Notes: generated by a model from the letters alone, not told the origin. A stretch of DNA of 64,000 nucleotides from Aspidiotus rigidus (GCA_035079385.1 JAVHKY010000029.1:1426001-1490000), one strand, 5' to 3'; shown: positions 41,602-55,085, counted from the first letter of the stretch. Translations and numbers: made by a program.

Positions 41602-42778
41602 TTAACAGGGAACCTGTTTTATGGGGGGATTTTTGAGAAATTTGCCGTGCGCCGTCCAGCGCTATATATGATATGAAAGGGACTTGGAAAAATTTCAACT
41701 TTCGAGCTATCATATATAGCTGGAGATTCGAGAAAAATTGAAACTTTCAAACTATATTATACTAAGCTTATAGTAGGTCTAGGCCTTCTTTATACTAGTT
41801 TTATCTAGGTCTAAGCTTCCTTGAATTTTCAATACCAAATCCCATTTGACTCATAAAACAATTTCTCTGCGTTCCTCGTTTAACTTTGTTAAGGAAGCCG
41901 TTTTTTTTTTTTTTTTTTTTTTTTTGGGGGGGGGGGGGAGGGAGTCTAGCTAAGTCTAACCAAAATTCACGTGAGCGGGTGGGGATGTCGAAAAATCTCA
42001 CATAATTTTTTTCTCACACAAATACGTTCTAAAATATTGCTAGTCCTTTTTGAAATTATAAGTACATAAAATTTGATTAAGAAAATTACGCTTTTTCAAT
42101 AGATATAACCGCGATTAAACACCGATAAACGTATTTAAAGCAAAAATACACATTTCGGAAAATCTCACGCAAGAGGGGGGAGGGGGTCAAGGCAAATCTC
42201 ACGATATCTCACCAAGGGGGGAGGGGGGAATCGAAAAATCACAAAAATCGCCTCACGTAATTTATGGACGCCTCCTTAGCCTCGAGAGTAGACATTTTTC
42301 CAAATCCTCCTCCTATCAAATAAAGCTCGGCGGTCAAAATTTTCTCAAGTTCCCCTCCTATCAAACATAGCTCAAGACTCGACATTTTTTCAAGTCCCCC
42401 CTTTTATCATATATAGCTCAAGAGTCGAAATTTTTCTTCTAAGTACCCCTCTAGGAAGAGGACTTAGAATAATTTTGACTCTGGAGCCATATTAAATGAT
42501 ATAAGAGGGACTTGGACAAAATTTTTACTTTCAAGCTATATAAACCATCACGATACAAGGGACTCAGAAAAACTTAAAACTCTTCAAGATTTCAATTTGA
42601 ATCCTCAAGCCATAAAACAGGTTCCCTGCGTTCCTCGGTTAACTTCATCAAGGAAACCTTTGTTTTTGTGTCACCCATAGCTCGGAATCCCAAGTTTTGC
42701 CGGACAGTGCGTGGCGATCGGCGCCCGTAATTTTTCTTCAATTTACCGCTCCCTCCCATAAAACAGGATTCTTGTTCA
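41602..42778. mobile_element. second copy of the TTAA-bounded element
   Basis: The left end TTAACAGGGAACCTGTTTTA is identical to that of the 23327 copy. The right end ATAAAACAGGATTCTTGTTC has decayed. The sequence contains 45-bp monomers on both sides of a T-run/G-run tract (about 41900-41940), a second inner end near 41857 and a third near 42610. It is probably a nested or tandem copy. The strand of the monomers switches from one half to the other. Confidence 0.65.
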
Positions 42779-42789
42779 GAAAAAGAGGT

Positions 42790-45330
42790 CCAAATGTTTT
42801 GCGTTCCGAATCTTGACAGGAGTGAAGGAATTCTGTATCTTTCAGTTCCAGTTATTAAAAAAAATAAGAAGATAGATTCCCGATAACATACAGGAAGGGT
42901 AGTGAAAGACGAAAAAGAAAATACGTATGAGACCCGGATACTGTGGCGCTTAGCGACTCAGTCTTGTTTATCAATAAATGGTGAATTGTTCGTTTTCTCT
43001 GTCTTTTTCTACGAAGTTCGCAGAAGCGCTGGTCTCCTAAGTTGAGGACAAAGCAAGATGTACCAATTTGTCAAGATCACATCTTCAATTTATTTACAAT
43101 TTTTATCACAAGTACCAATATGCGAAAGTCGATTTTTAATTCTTTTAAATTACGAACAAAATCAATGATAAATTACTCGTGTCTAAAATAAAATATATTT
43201 TCTATTCTCGGATTCAGTTTATTTTACAGGACAGAAAACCTACACTACGAGTACGGAAGAAAGTGAGTCTAGCCTACTAAAAGTTCGTATAGAAATTACT
43301 TTTAAGGCATTTCAGATGCTTTCGAAAGATGAATCACATTGACCTAGGGTCTTCGAGCTTTACAATGTTCATACACGGTAACGTTCTATGTGCACAGTGC
43401 AGTGATAACTTATAATTCTCGTGCGCTTTTTTCTGTAATAAATCGGACACGGACGTGGACGAAGTAAACTCGTAAATCCGCGTATGTGTATACGATATAC
43501 GTATACAGGTATAAACGTCTCTTTTTTTTCACGCGTGTGAACGCGGTTTTCCGCGAGAAGGGAGAATGACTTGGAATGATTCGCTTGTGGAAGAGGATCT
43601 AGACGCTGGCGGTTATCAGTCTTCTAAACGATTTTGCCGTTATTTTACTCCAGTACTCTACCGTACGGCCGAGAAATCGATAGTTTTGTGATACGCGCGG
43701 TTTTTTCTACTCGTCGTTTCGTCGTCGTATTCTCGCGGAGAATTAAACGAGAGAACGCGATTAAGTCGAATATTATTCCTTATTTTGATTTTTTTTTTTT
43801 TCTATGCTTGTACATGTGCTAGCGATTTTGACGTGTGCGTGCGATTGCGTTGTATCTTAGTGAGTGTTTTCAAATTTTTCAGAAACTCGACAAATTTTTC
43901 GATACTTCGGATGACTCGGTGAGTTGACGTATAAGAAACGTCACTTTGTTAAATATTGACTCAAAATTCTGTTTTCCTCGTGAGGTCACGAGCTTCAAGG
44001 ACTCTAGGTATTTAGTTTTAACGCCTGACTTGAAAACACACCAGAGGAATGACCCACATCTGACGTTTGCTAGAAGAGTATCGTGATTACAGTAAAATGG
44101 AAAGATTACAACAATTTTTTGAATTTTTTCAAAGAATTGTCGCGTTTAAACATTTCTTCTGAAATCACTTTTTAGAGTAACCTCTACCCTTTTAAACGGT
44201 GGGGAAGTACTCACACTTTGACCAGTACATTTGCATCTTCATTTTCTCTATCCTTAACAATCAAAAATACAAGAGAGGTACTCATTTTACTATCCCATGC
44301 AAAATTTTTGTCCACAGAGAGAAGTAAGGAGTACCTCTACACCCCCTGTAGTTATTAGAATGATAACACTAAAAATGTATTGACTTCCTCCTCACTTGAT
44401 GACTCTTGGCAGAAAAATGGCAAGAGCTGATTATAGGCCTTTGATCATGGCTTCGCACCGCGCACACATATTGAAAGAACGATACACATCTCTTTTATCT
44501 TTTTCTTCTCCAGAGTTTTCAAGTCAATCTTAAAATCTCAATGTTTGTTAGCCTATTTTCTTCAAATCTTGTTTACTTTTTATACGTATAATACGTAGAG
44601 CAAGGGGCCAATTCTTGAAATTCACCTCAAGGGCTCAAAACATGATTTAAAAAAATACGAAGAGTAATTCTTTAATACCTACTTCTTGAGATTCATACCA
44701 TCCAATCTAATGTTCGAGTAAATCAATTTTTTGGAAGTTGCGGATGAGATGGTTGAAATAACCGATCTTTAAACACAGTCCGAATACAATTCGCAGAAAA
44801 TTTTAAAATCCCAACGCAAAACACATCAAAATTGTTAATAGAAAGAATATTTCTAGGTTATACAACAACTCACAGTATCGAAAATTGATAATCCATAATT
44901 TTTATTGAAATTTTGATGATTCATGTTCATCATTTTCAATATTAAATTTCTGCGAAAATAGTCCAATTCATTTCCGAGTTCAAAACGAATACATTCGAAA
45001 CACTATACTGTAGTTTCAACTGGTTTGAAATTCCTTACCAAAATGTCTTCGAACGTACTTTTCAAGTAGGCCGTCTTCTTTTACAACTCGCAACATTGCA
45101 TTGTTTTGTTTTAAATAGGTAACGAACGTTTTTAGCCTATAATCTTCTTGTTGATCTCAATTTAAGGATCCTTGATTCCAGAAATGACCATCAAAGGCCA
45201 CACATTAGAACTCTTAGTAATGAAGTGTACCTCAGAAAAAAATCGATAAAATTTAGCCAAAATTGACGCAACCTATTTTTTGTCCTTACCTAAATTGATA
45301 TTCATGACAATGACGTCCCAGAGGAGTTGC
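42790..45330. other. unique DNA with a possible promoter
   Basis: CpG-rich, non-repetitive. GGTTATCAGTCTTC near 43611-43624 fits an arthropod initiator and lies in the most CpG-rich part. No coding exon follows within the window, so a 5' UTR exon of a large gene is only a possibility. Confidence 0.3.
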
Positions 45331-45339
45331 ACCTTATAC

Positions 45340-45780
45340 TTACCGTCGATTTTCGGTCCACTTCAATCGACCTTACGTCGCTGTCGCGGTAAAAACAAAA
45401 CCGACTTCCTTTCATTTTATTTGCCACGTCGATTTTGAGACCGGAAATCGATCAAATGCTTTGTTCCGTAGATTTCAAATCGATTTGTAGTTTTCTAAGA
45501 ATATATTCTGGTCAACTTAAAATCCCCCTCAAATCGACGTCGATGTGGAGAGTCGATTTCTCTTGATGTTTTCATGAACCTGAAATCGACTGCTCTGTCG
45601 TGTCGATTAACAGTCAATGTTTTCTGGGGATGTACTCTGCAAGACTCTGAATTGACCTTGAGTCGACTTCTCAAACTTTTCTATCAACCTGAAATCGATT
45701 GCTCTGTTGTATTGATTAACAGTCGATTTTTAGTTGTCGCTAGTCAACTTCAAGTCGATCTCATGTCGATGTACCTGTAG
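45340..45780. repeat. TCGA-rich degenerate repeat
   Basis: GTCGA or ATCGA occurs at short intervals throughout. The block CCTGAAATCGACTGCTCTGT ... GATTAACAGTC is repeated about 109 bases later (about 45578 and 45687). Non-coding. Confidence 0.55.
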
Positions 45781-45789
45781 GTTTCTGGC

Positions 45790-47680
45790 TACTAGGTAAC
45801 TTCGGTACTCGCAGACAGAATAGGCAATCATAATTAAGTAGCAATGGCGAAGTTGCTCGAGCGACTAAACCAAAATATTTTGGTGTGGTCGCTAAATTAC
45901 ATAGCGGAGCTCTTAAGGTCATTGAGAATCGAAATTATGCTTGACCAATGCAGCAGTGGTCGAATCGACAATTTTTAGCTGATTTTAAAATGTGATACCA
46001 GAAGTTGATCCCTTTTCAACCTCGACTCTAAAATCATTTCAGATTATGCACTTGAAATCGACAAAATTTTAACGTAGACTGCAAATCTTCTATGAATAAA
46101 CGGTGTGTTTTGGGTCAACATCTATTCGTAGATCATCGAAACCATTTCTTCTTGCTATTCTGCTCAGGTTCCGGCGAACCGAAGTTTTTCTATAATCTGA
46201 CCAAGACACATACTTATATGCAACCTTATACTGATGACGTCACCGACGTTGGACGCAGACGTAGGGGCGCGTCAATTTTCGCCCGTATCTGCTCTGAGTT
46301 GCTGCAGAATTAACATTTTCTGTTACAAATTTGGAAAAGTTCTGCGGCATTCAAAAATTCTGCAACGTTCTGAAGCGGAATTCAAAAACTTCATGCACAC
46401 CTACAATGCGGATTTCGAAAGCAGCAAACAATATCATGTTCGAAGGGTACAGCGGAAAAGAGTGAGTGTCCAAAAGAAAAGAACTGGACAATTGGATTTT
46501 ATATATTAGTGAGAAAAAACTGTTTCTACAGATCATCGTTTCGTGTGGACATTCACCTGTTTTCTCCTCTACCCATCATTTCTGTCCTATTGCAGGAGTG
46601 GAGTTTTAATTCTACCATAATATACACTGTATGCAGCTTCTATATATTGTATTTCTATCCTACTACTGATGCAAAATTTACATTCTGCCACGGTATACAA
46701 CTTCAAAATTAAAGTATCTGCTTTGCTATAAATGCGGAAATTTAAGAAGATCACCTGGAATTTCGATCAAAGGTTTTTCTACCCAAATGTCCTCTAACTT
46801 GTGTCGTTTTGAGCATGCTAAAAATCCACAACCATATTCCTGGCGCGTCGTCTACAAAGGGTCGCAATGTTCCGCGAAAATCATTTTTTTTTTAAACAAC
46901 TCGTCAAATAGACAGCCACGTTACAGAGAATTTACAAAATGATTCGGACAAAATTTCGTACAAAACGGATGTCGTGACAATTTTATCAGAAGCCCTTAAC
47001 GTACGCGAAAAGATGAACTGCGGTGGAAAGCTGCACAATAGAACCTGATCTTGTGGCATCACTCAGCAAGTACGTTAGCAGAAATCCTGTTAATTGAGCC
47101 AACCACATTTTTGACTCCCATAAGAAAAACACAGGGAGCTGAGAACATAGATTCTTACTATAGAAGGTCTCTAGTATTTGAAAATAAACTTCTGATAGCT
47201 AAGATTACTCGTAATATCAATCAGAAACCTAATGATCTCTGCTCCCTGTGTCTTTCTTATGAGAGTCGATAGTCTGTTAGGCTCGCTTGACAGGGTTTCT
47301 GCTAATTGTAACGCGCTACGACGTCAACAGGATAAAAGGTCTAAGGCTGTATTCTCACACTACATTACTTTTTTTTTTTACATGTTTCGCAAGTCTTTGG
47401 GCTCGGTTGAGGGATTCCTGTCCGGGCGCATCCGTGTCCACGTTCTATTCGTACTCTTCAACCCAGAAAATTGAGAATTCTTCACGAGGGGAGCCTTCAG
47501 AGCTTCCTACTACTGTATATTGGGCTATAAGCGCATATGCTAGGCTAAGAAGAAGAAAAAGTTGACGATCCTAACATACATTCCTTCTCGCGTGCTATCC
47601 CTGTTTGTTTATCAGTTATCCACCGAATCTTGTGAACCGACTATAGATGGCCTTAGGTTCTCACAACTCTCCTCATTTCT
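45790..47680. other. no gene recognised
   Basis: Mixed sequence with short frames only. None shows a known motif or splice-consistent continuation. Confidence 0.35.
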
Positions 47681-47687
47681 TTAGGTG

Positions 47688-47841
47688 TGACCGAGGATGA
47701 GAAAAGGGACCTTAGTGGGCAAAGAAATTGATTTTTCCTGATTACATCATGTGAAAGAGTATGAAAAATTATGTAAAGAACCATCATAAATAGGAAAATT
47801 GATTTTTTGCCCACTAAGGTCCCTTTTCTCATCCTCGGTCA
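47688..47841. mobile_element. MITE with ~50-bp near-perfect inverted arms
   Basis: The left arm TGACCGAGGATGAGAAAAGG continues through GACCTTAGTGGGCAAA and ATTGATTTTTCCT. The right arm is its reverse complement with one or two differences. The whole element is 154 bp. AGGTG occurs next to both ends (one base offset) and could be a short target duplication. Confidence 0.85.
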
Positions 47842-47849
47842 AAGGTGGT

Positions 47850-49400
47850 GAGCCTGTACAACGTCATTTTCTGTAATCATTTTACTGAGGGTTCACAGTT
47901 TCGAATGGTTTCCCACAAAAATTCATGTATTGAAACCTCTATCGTATCATCGGTTGAAAGTGACAGCATCCTGAAATTTCCAATTCATTAAGAAATAAAA
48001 ACGGTGGTACTAGTATGTAGGACCCTCTTGCACCAGTAATACAATTGAAGGTGCGCTGATAATTTTTCTCCGATTTATAAAATTTTCATTCCTTTTGAAG
48101 ATGGAGAAAATTTTTCAATCACAATTATCGACTTGAAGCGAGTCCAACTCATGAGTACAGTTTTTACATTGCTTTTTTCATCATCACGCATGCTAACTCT
48201 TAGTTTCTCATGTTTACTAATTCTTGCGTTCACTTTGCTATCTTATATGACCTTTACTAATTAAAATTAAGCCGCACCAGTTGTTGCAAGATTTTATCAC
48301 AATTAGCAGGCACAATATTTTGTGTATTACTTACGAATGCACTCGAAAAGAGTACGAGAGCTATGGTGCGACTATACAGTATTTTATGTCACGCTCCTAA
48401 TTTTGTATTTGAACAAAGTAGGTATAAGTTGAAGCCAGCTTCAAGATAACTGCGATGGCCTAGCTTCCGCCTTCTTTCCTAAATCAAAGTGCTTCATGCA
48501 CTGCGTATACGTATACCTCATTCCGCTCATTGCGAGCTGCCAAAAGTAAACTAATTTTCGATCGCACTTAGCCCCATACTTTACTTTTTTATTCTCGCCC
48601 GCTACAAAGTAGATCAATTACGCTATTTTTCCTCGATATTACGACGATGATGTCCGAACGCGGAATAATTCTTTCCACTTTTTCTACGCCGACCATCGTC
48701 ATAGTTAGCACATGATTGTGTTTACATATCGAATCTATCGACCTAATAATTCGAGCAATCACGAAACACTTTTTTCTTCTTTCTTTTTTCACTCCGATAC
48801 TAAGTATTTCTCGCCGGATTGGGAAAATGTTCCATAATTACTTACTCGCCGTACACGCAGATACACGCGTAGAGTGAATTATGGCTTCGAGAAGTCCAGT
48901 TTTGCAGTGAGCAAACGATAAAAAAAAATTGTAGTTCCACAAAAAGTTGTGAACATAAAAACTAGCTACTTTTCCATTTCAATAAATGTGTTGGTTTTCG
49001 TAACGAGTTAATAAATATAGGTTCGGAATCTATATTTTCGAACACAATCGTATGATCATTTGTTCAGAAGTGAAAGATAGTCATGAGTACTTTAGTAAAA
49101 GATAAATAAAGCTAATATTATATAAATTATTCACCTGTAACAATAGCAGATTATACGAATGATGCTGAATGGGTTATTTCGCGATGTTTGGAAAAAAAAA
49201 TTGAAAATGAACGACACGACTTATCTAGTTTGAGCACGATTGAAGAGAAGGAAGGTGATCATATCATCACCTACAAGAAAGTAGATTATGACAGATTTAT
49301 AGGAAAACGTCGATCAGATTTTACTTTTGCCTCGTGCTTGATATTCGAAAGCGTTGTGAACGAAAGCGAGAGATAACGAGCGTAGAAATACTCTGCACTC
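47850..49400. other. unique DNA, no gene recognised
   Basis: CpG-containing, non-repetitive sequence without supported exons or RNA genes. Confidence 0.35.
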
Positions 49401-50368
49401 ATTCCAAATTGCTATTTGTATTTCAATTTCTTTTACAAATGCTTGTACCCAACACGTCACAAAATTACTTCAAGAATACCCTCACTACACACTCTTCCTC
49501 TCTGATGGGTCTAGGACATATAATAAAGCAGCGTGGGTATACTCTATTTACGAGGGGATATTTTCAGAACGCATCCGCAACATAGCTTCCATATTTACAG
49601 CAGAACTTATGGGAACCTACTTCTCCCAAAAGGCAAATTCCTTCTCCTCACTGAATCCCTCTCTTCTCTTCATTCACTTACAGAATTGTACAATGCATTC
49701 CCCTCACACTTCATACTGTAAAGTCAATCAGCATCCGAATAATCTTCATTTGGATTCTCGGACACATTGGCCTACCTCAACATGACACCGTTGATGAAGC
49801 AGCAAAACAAACTACCTCCCTCGACCAAGAAACTGATCTACAGACCATAAAAATTACTTCCGTTCACTCGTCATCTAATCATGGAACGCACTTTGGCAAT
49901 ATAAATCTAACAAAAAACTCCTTCATATTACAAAAATTCCCGTCCCTTAGTCATCCTCCATCAGAGACAGAAGACGAGAAGTGGTTCTTTCCCGTCTAAG
50001 AATTGGCCACACAAAAATTACTCACTCTGACATAACCAGCTAACATGTCCTAACCCCTCCATCTCACCCCTACTGTCAACAAGACAATTCAATAGTTGAT
50101 TACCTACTTCCAACTCTTACCTCATCGTTCTTTCACTAACACACCCTCCTCCCTTACTCAAGCACTCGAAAATAACCATGAGGCCATTTGTAGTACCCTT
50201 CATTACTCACAATCAACTGACTTTTACACCAACATCAAAACGACCTGACCGTCCACACTAATTCATCTTCACATTAATTTCTACGAGTACCTATTTATAT
50301 CTTTAGTCTGTTTTCTAATGACCTTGTAGTTTTAAAGCTCGTTAAATAAATAAATAAATAAAAAAAAC
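49400..50368 (+). mobile_element. LINE 3' fragment: RNase H, Cys/His segment and A-rich tail
   Basis: The plus strand reads LFLSDGSRTYNKAAWVYSIY (start of RNase H), IWILGHIGLPQHDTVDEAAK and RREVVLSRLRIGHTKITHSD with frameshifts. A degenerate Cys/His part follows. The 3' UTR ends AGCTCGTTAAATAAATAAAT then AAAA at about 50368. It belongs to the same lineage as 3295-4020 and is 5' truncated and inactive. Confidence 0.85.
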
Positions 50369-50370
50369 TA

Positions 50371-50470
50371 AGATGCCGTTGCAAGTTTTGCAACAGAGAG
50401 CGGGGAACTCGTAAGACCCTTATACCGCAGACCTTTAAAAAAGCAGAATATATAGAAGACAACTTTTGCT
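50371..50470 (+). repeat. GCGGGGAAC-ended repeat, left end fragment
   Basis: CCGTTGCAAGTTTTGCAACA, then GAGCGGGGAACTCGTAAGAC, resembles 60585-60690 and 62370-62430. It directly abuts the LINE tail. Confidence 0.6.
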
Positions 50471-50626
50471 GAGGATGAATAGTTCAAATTTTCATTTATG
50501 AAAAATGCTACTAGCCTACTTTGTGACAGTTTGTATGTAATTCTGTTTAACGTAAATGTTGTTTATTTGAAGTTGAAATTCTGAAAATTTTCTTTCCTTC
50601 TTTATTATACAGTCTGGGAGTCAAAA

Positions 50627-51120
50627 TTTTAACGGTAAACCTGTTTTATCGGGGCGGTCTAGGTCCTCCCCTTATCACAGGGTGTCTACTGAAAGGAGAT
50701 TCCGAAAATACTTGACATTTATTGACCTTTTTTGAAAGTAAGCGTGTCAACGAGGAAGGAAAAATATCTCAAGGGTTCTTCAAAGGAGTTAAACGAGGAT
50801 TGGCGGAGAACCTATTTTAAGGGGGAACGCGGGATATGAAAAATGTAGATTGTGACGTTACAAGGCTGACCTATGAAGTCATCAAATTATGACGTCACAG
50901 TCCCGGACTTTGGAGCTACATATAATAGGAGAGGAACTTGAAAAAACTGTCATCAGATTGTGACGTCACAAGGCTGACCTATGAAGTTATCAAACAGTGA
51001 CGTCACAGGTGCCACCCACAAGCTATATATGATAGGAGAGGGACTTGGAGGGGCGGCTCCGAACTTCACCGTCCGAGGCGGACGTTTTTTCCAAAAAAAA
51101 AACGATAAAACAGGTTCCCC
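50627..51120. repeat. TTAA-family copy with CRE palindromes, left part
   Basis: The left end TTAACGGTAAACCTGTTTTA and right end ATAAAACAGGTTCCCCGCTG match the family. Inside are 45-bp monomers and repeats of GTGACGTCACAAGGCTGACC. Confidence 0.65.
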
Positions 51121-51500
51121 GCTGCAAAATAAGTCAAATTGGCTAAAAATACTGTTTCAACAGCCAACCTCTTTTATCGGGCAGGGGTGGTGGTGATGGT
51201 GGCGTCAGAAAAAACATCCGCCGTCCAGCAAAGCTCCAAGTCCCCCTCCAAGTCTCCTCCCATCATATATTGCTTGAGGCGGGGCCTACGACGTCGCAGC
51301 TTGATGACTTCATAGGTCAGCCTTGTGACGTCACAATCTGATGACGTCATGAATCAGTTTTTTTAAGTTCCCTTCCTATTATATATAGTTCCAAAGTCCA
51401 GGCCTACGTCGTCTTTCCAAGTCCCCTCCTATCATATATAGCTTGGGGCGGGACCTGTGACGTCACAATTTACATTTTTCAGATCCCACGTGCCTTAAAA
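50828..51500. repeat. large inverted repeat rich in TGACGTCA
   Basis: The arms (about 50828-51075 and 51235-51500) are inverted copies sharing GTGACGTCACAAGGCTGACC, CCTATGAAGT[C/T]ATCAA and 45-bp monomers. TGACGTCA or one-base variants occur at least seven times. The two arms lie in two adjacent copies of the AACAGG family arranged head to head. Confidence 0.7.
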
Positions 51501-52060
51501 AACAGGTTTCCTGCCACCCCTTGTTTAACTCTGTTAAAGAACCCGTGAGTTTTTTTTTGTTTTTTTTTGCAAGAGTTTCTATCATTTTTATCATTTTTAC
51601 GTGACCTTTAGTGTAGATGCATGACTTTCACTTGTTTACTTGACTTTTTATCAAATACTTGACTTTTTCTTGATTTACTTGACTCACTTGACCGATAGAC
51701 ACCCAGATCATATACAGCTCGGTGGTCGAAAGTTTTCTAATTCCTTCTCCTATCATATAATAGCTTGAAGGTGACCCTTCAAATAACTAGACATACAATG
51801 CTTCATACGGTATTGGCTTAGCCCACCTGATGTGCAACACCATAAGACTCGAAATGCCCTCTACCTTACCTCGTCCCCAGCTTGGAGGTCGACATTTTCC
51901 CAAGTTCCTCTCTCGTCATATATAGCTCAAGAGTCGAAATTTTTCCAAGTCCCCCCCCCCCCCCCCGTCATTAACCTCGGGCTGCTCGCGCTTGCGCTCG
52001 CGGACGAAAATTTCCTGAAAGTACCCCCAACAAAAGGGATAGCGGTTCCCTGCTGAAAAA
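51152..52060. repeat. TTAA-family copy, right part, with GCGGTTCCCTGC end
   Basis: Starts TTCAACAGCCAACCTCTTTT. An inner end AAAAAACAGGTTTCCTGCCA lies near 51495, followed by TTGTTTAACTCTGTTAAAGA. Past a T-rich tract, 45-bp monomers return at 51.7-51.95 kb. The stretch ends with GCGGACGAAAATTTCCTGAA and GGGATAGCGGTTCCCTGCTG, which is also the right end at 62650-62735. A 17-base C run lies at about 51950. Confidence 0.55.
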
Positions 52061-52069
52061 AATTCGTTT

Positions 52070-54640
52070 ACCTTTTAATTAATTAATAACATAATGTAAA
52101 AAATAACCATCAAATAATATTTAACCTCAATTCATCCTCAATATTGGAAATTGAAAAAGGTATTAGCCTATGAAATTAGAGATTTTGGTCCTTGAAGGTT
52201 TTTAACCTATTTTTAATGAGCTGAGGTTGGTCAAATATTCATAGCCAGTTTCCAAAGGTTTTTAAAAGCTAGGTACAGCTCTTGTTTTACTCCGATTTCT
52301 CTATGTTCTCATTCTACGGGGTAGGAGGGGTTTTCTGCTGCTCGCATGACTCGAAATTTTCAAGGAGTCATGAGATATCCGAAGGATTAAAGTCCTATTG
52401 GCACACTATTCGATCGCCATTTTCATGTCTTTTGTGTTCTGCGAACGTTCTTATCTCAAGTTTTTAATGGATATTAAAAATAAAATTACAATTACTGTAT
52501 ATTGCTTTCGGCGTAAGCCATTCTCTTTGACTATAATTACTTAACTTTAGACTGCTTCAGACTTCGAAGCTGTGGAGAAACTTTCCTATACGATTTCCCA
52601 TCAATGTGACCTCGGATCATCCTGTATATATTATTGCAGATCACACTTTATCTCGATCTGTTTCAAGGTTTCTGGATTCGACACTTCGTCAGTCTATATG
52701 AGAGATCTGGAGCTTTCTTCCCGACAACCACATTTCTACAAGATTCGGACTTGATTTTCAATACGTCAGCTACCGCGCTGAAGGACAGACCAAATGCAGC
52801 ATTTAACGACTCCGACCGAAAGGTCCAGCGACAAACTCCGATGCAGGAAGGCTTTCTCAAGCTTCCGGAAAAGTTTAGGCAAGCTATAGCAAGTATTTTC
52901 ATAATTTGCTCGCCGCAATCTCGACAAACATTCACGATGGAGCTCAGATATTTGAAACTGCACGATCAGAGCTCGCGTACAAATGTCTACCTTCGACCAC
53001 AGGAAACAGTGTCTTTTCAAACAGGAGATTGAAAGGCCTTTTTCTCGCGAAAGATTCCTCTCCTCCTTCTCTTGAAGAAAAAACAAACGCGTGGCACCAA
53101 CTATAAATCGATCAGAAAATAAAACAATGTACCCACATTTTGAATCCGATTCCTTCAAATTTGGAAAATAAGATCTTCGGTTCGATCCATAGACAGTACT
53201 CGTGACAGGATTCTAAATTTCCAAATGAAGTTATTTCCTCACTCGTGTGCCCGATTCTCTTCAGACTAAATTATTTGAAAAATGGAAACTGGTCTAAACT
53301 TGTCGAGAATCGAAGGTGAGAGCAATATAAAATTCAAATCCTCCAGCGTATCGCTACCGTACAAATTAATTACTTTCCAATAGTACCTATATAATCAATC
53401 CTACGTGAGTACAGGAGTTTGGTCCGTACAACTACTTATTACCTTACAAATGAGGACGAATTTGGGTAAGTTCGTGCGGGCATAGGTCTACGAGTCTGAA
53501 CTCTGGTCAGTTTACATGCGTGTTCAATCATTAGACCTCAATAATGAAGCGTTATAATAAGGTGTCTAGGTAGGAAACTCCTATAAATCTGGTTACGTTT
53601 ACAGTATTCTACGTGTTGCTGTTTCAATTAGAAGAGTCCGGAGAAAATATTATCTTCCAGACATTCACTTCAACTTTGAATAGAGTGGACATCAGACGAA
53701 CGTGCACAACAATATATATTTATAGCATCTCATTTTCAGGTACCGCACAGTCTACGCAGACACTCGCGACTGTTATTCGTAATTTAATTCATTGCGTCAG
53801 TCTCTCCGTTGGGCTAGGATAAAAATACGTTTAAAGTATCTCGCAACCACTGAAATAAGCAAATTAAAAACTAAAAATATTTACCTTTCACTAGAGGTTC
53901 GCAGTATCGGAATCTTAATTACTGACAAAAAATTTCTAAATACAAGAGCCTCTCCGTGCAATCGAAATAGTATCCGACAGCTAGATTTTGGATGCGGGCA
54001 TGAGAATAAACGTTTTTACCGCAGACCGAGGCAGCATCAGCTCAGTTACAGCCTGCAGCAATTTTTAAAAAGTTTAAGAAGACAAATAAGAATAATCCCT
54101 TACATTATTCAACCGATTTATAACAACTTACAGAGGATCTCCCTCTTTACCATTCATATTCACGTTTGATGACGACATGGAGTCATCAAGACTGAGACTA
54201 GTAAATGAAATATCGAATTTCGCACGAATCGTAATTAACGTCTATTGTGAAAATCGTTAGAAGCAGAAAATAATATAAAATGATGTACACCAGAGCGGTA
54301 TTTCTTCGTAAATACGCGAAGTGGGCTGTACATCAAATTTTGGATGGACCGAATCATTTATGCTCTGGTACATAATTTTCAATTACACCTTGTAATCGAA
54401 CGTTGGTTTGACGCGCAAGGTATCGAACAGCAGACACATAGGTATAATGAGCACTGCAGACGAAAATTTCCGGTGTACAATTGATACAACTCAATGACGA
54501 AATAACTTCGTTTCATTACGCGTTTTTAAAAGCTCAAAATACACTACAAGTTATGAAGTCACATTGTAACACCTTCGATAAACTGTTCTTCTTTAATCTT
54601 TTGATCTACTTTGTCTTTCTTTTTGTTTCCTTCCATGAAA
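52070..54640. other. no supported gene; overlapping frames at 52634-53158
   Basis: Two opposite frames of about 130 codons overlap at 52634-53158. A minus-strand frame with VNVCRDCGEQIMKILAIACL looks somewhat protein-like, but I cannot match it to a family or build exons. The rest is unique sequence. Confidence 0.3.
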
Positions 54641-54655
54641 ACGTATGCTGAACCT

Positions 54656-55085
54656 ACGTACACTGATAGAAGAGAATAGTCTTGGTGACTAGAAAAAAAG
54701 TCCTTCCAGTCGATGAAGACACAAAAAAAGGCAAACTGTGCAATTCGGATGCAAGTTCTGCTTTTGCGGAAATGTCTCAGGTTTGGTGTCAGAAATAACA
54801 TACTAAACGTTTAGACCGCTCACTGCATGGCTCGCGGAGCTGTGGCACGTTCTTGCCCCCTAAAATCAATTTTTTATCAATGTCTCGAGTTCTGTTGGCC
54901 CTAGAGAAAAATTTTTTATACGAAAAATGTTGCTCGTGAAATTTCTTACTAGATGGACTATTTCATTGTTAGCCTAAGTCCAACCATTAGCCTAGAAAGT
55001 TCATTTAAGTACCTAGGCGAATATTTCATTTTTCACAAATTTTTTGAAGTTTTCTATTGCCTAATACGCTCAACATTCATTTAAC
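54656..55085 (+). repeat. left terminal inverted repeat of the 2.4-kb element
   Basis: Inverted partner of 56565-57099. The two match over nearly their whole length, with small gaps. Confidence 0.75.

Noticed and set aside
52634..53158. Overlapping 130-codon frames on both strands
   Set aside because: No family match, no exon structure, and both strands open; kept only as an unresolved stretch.
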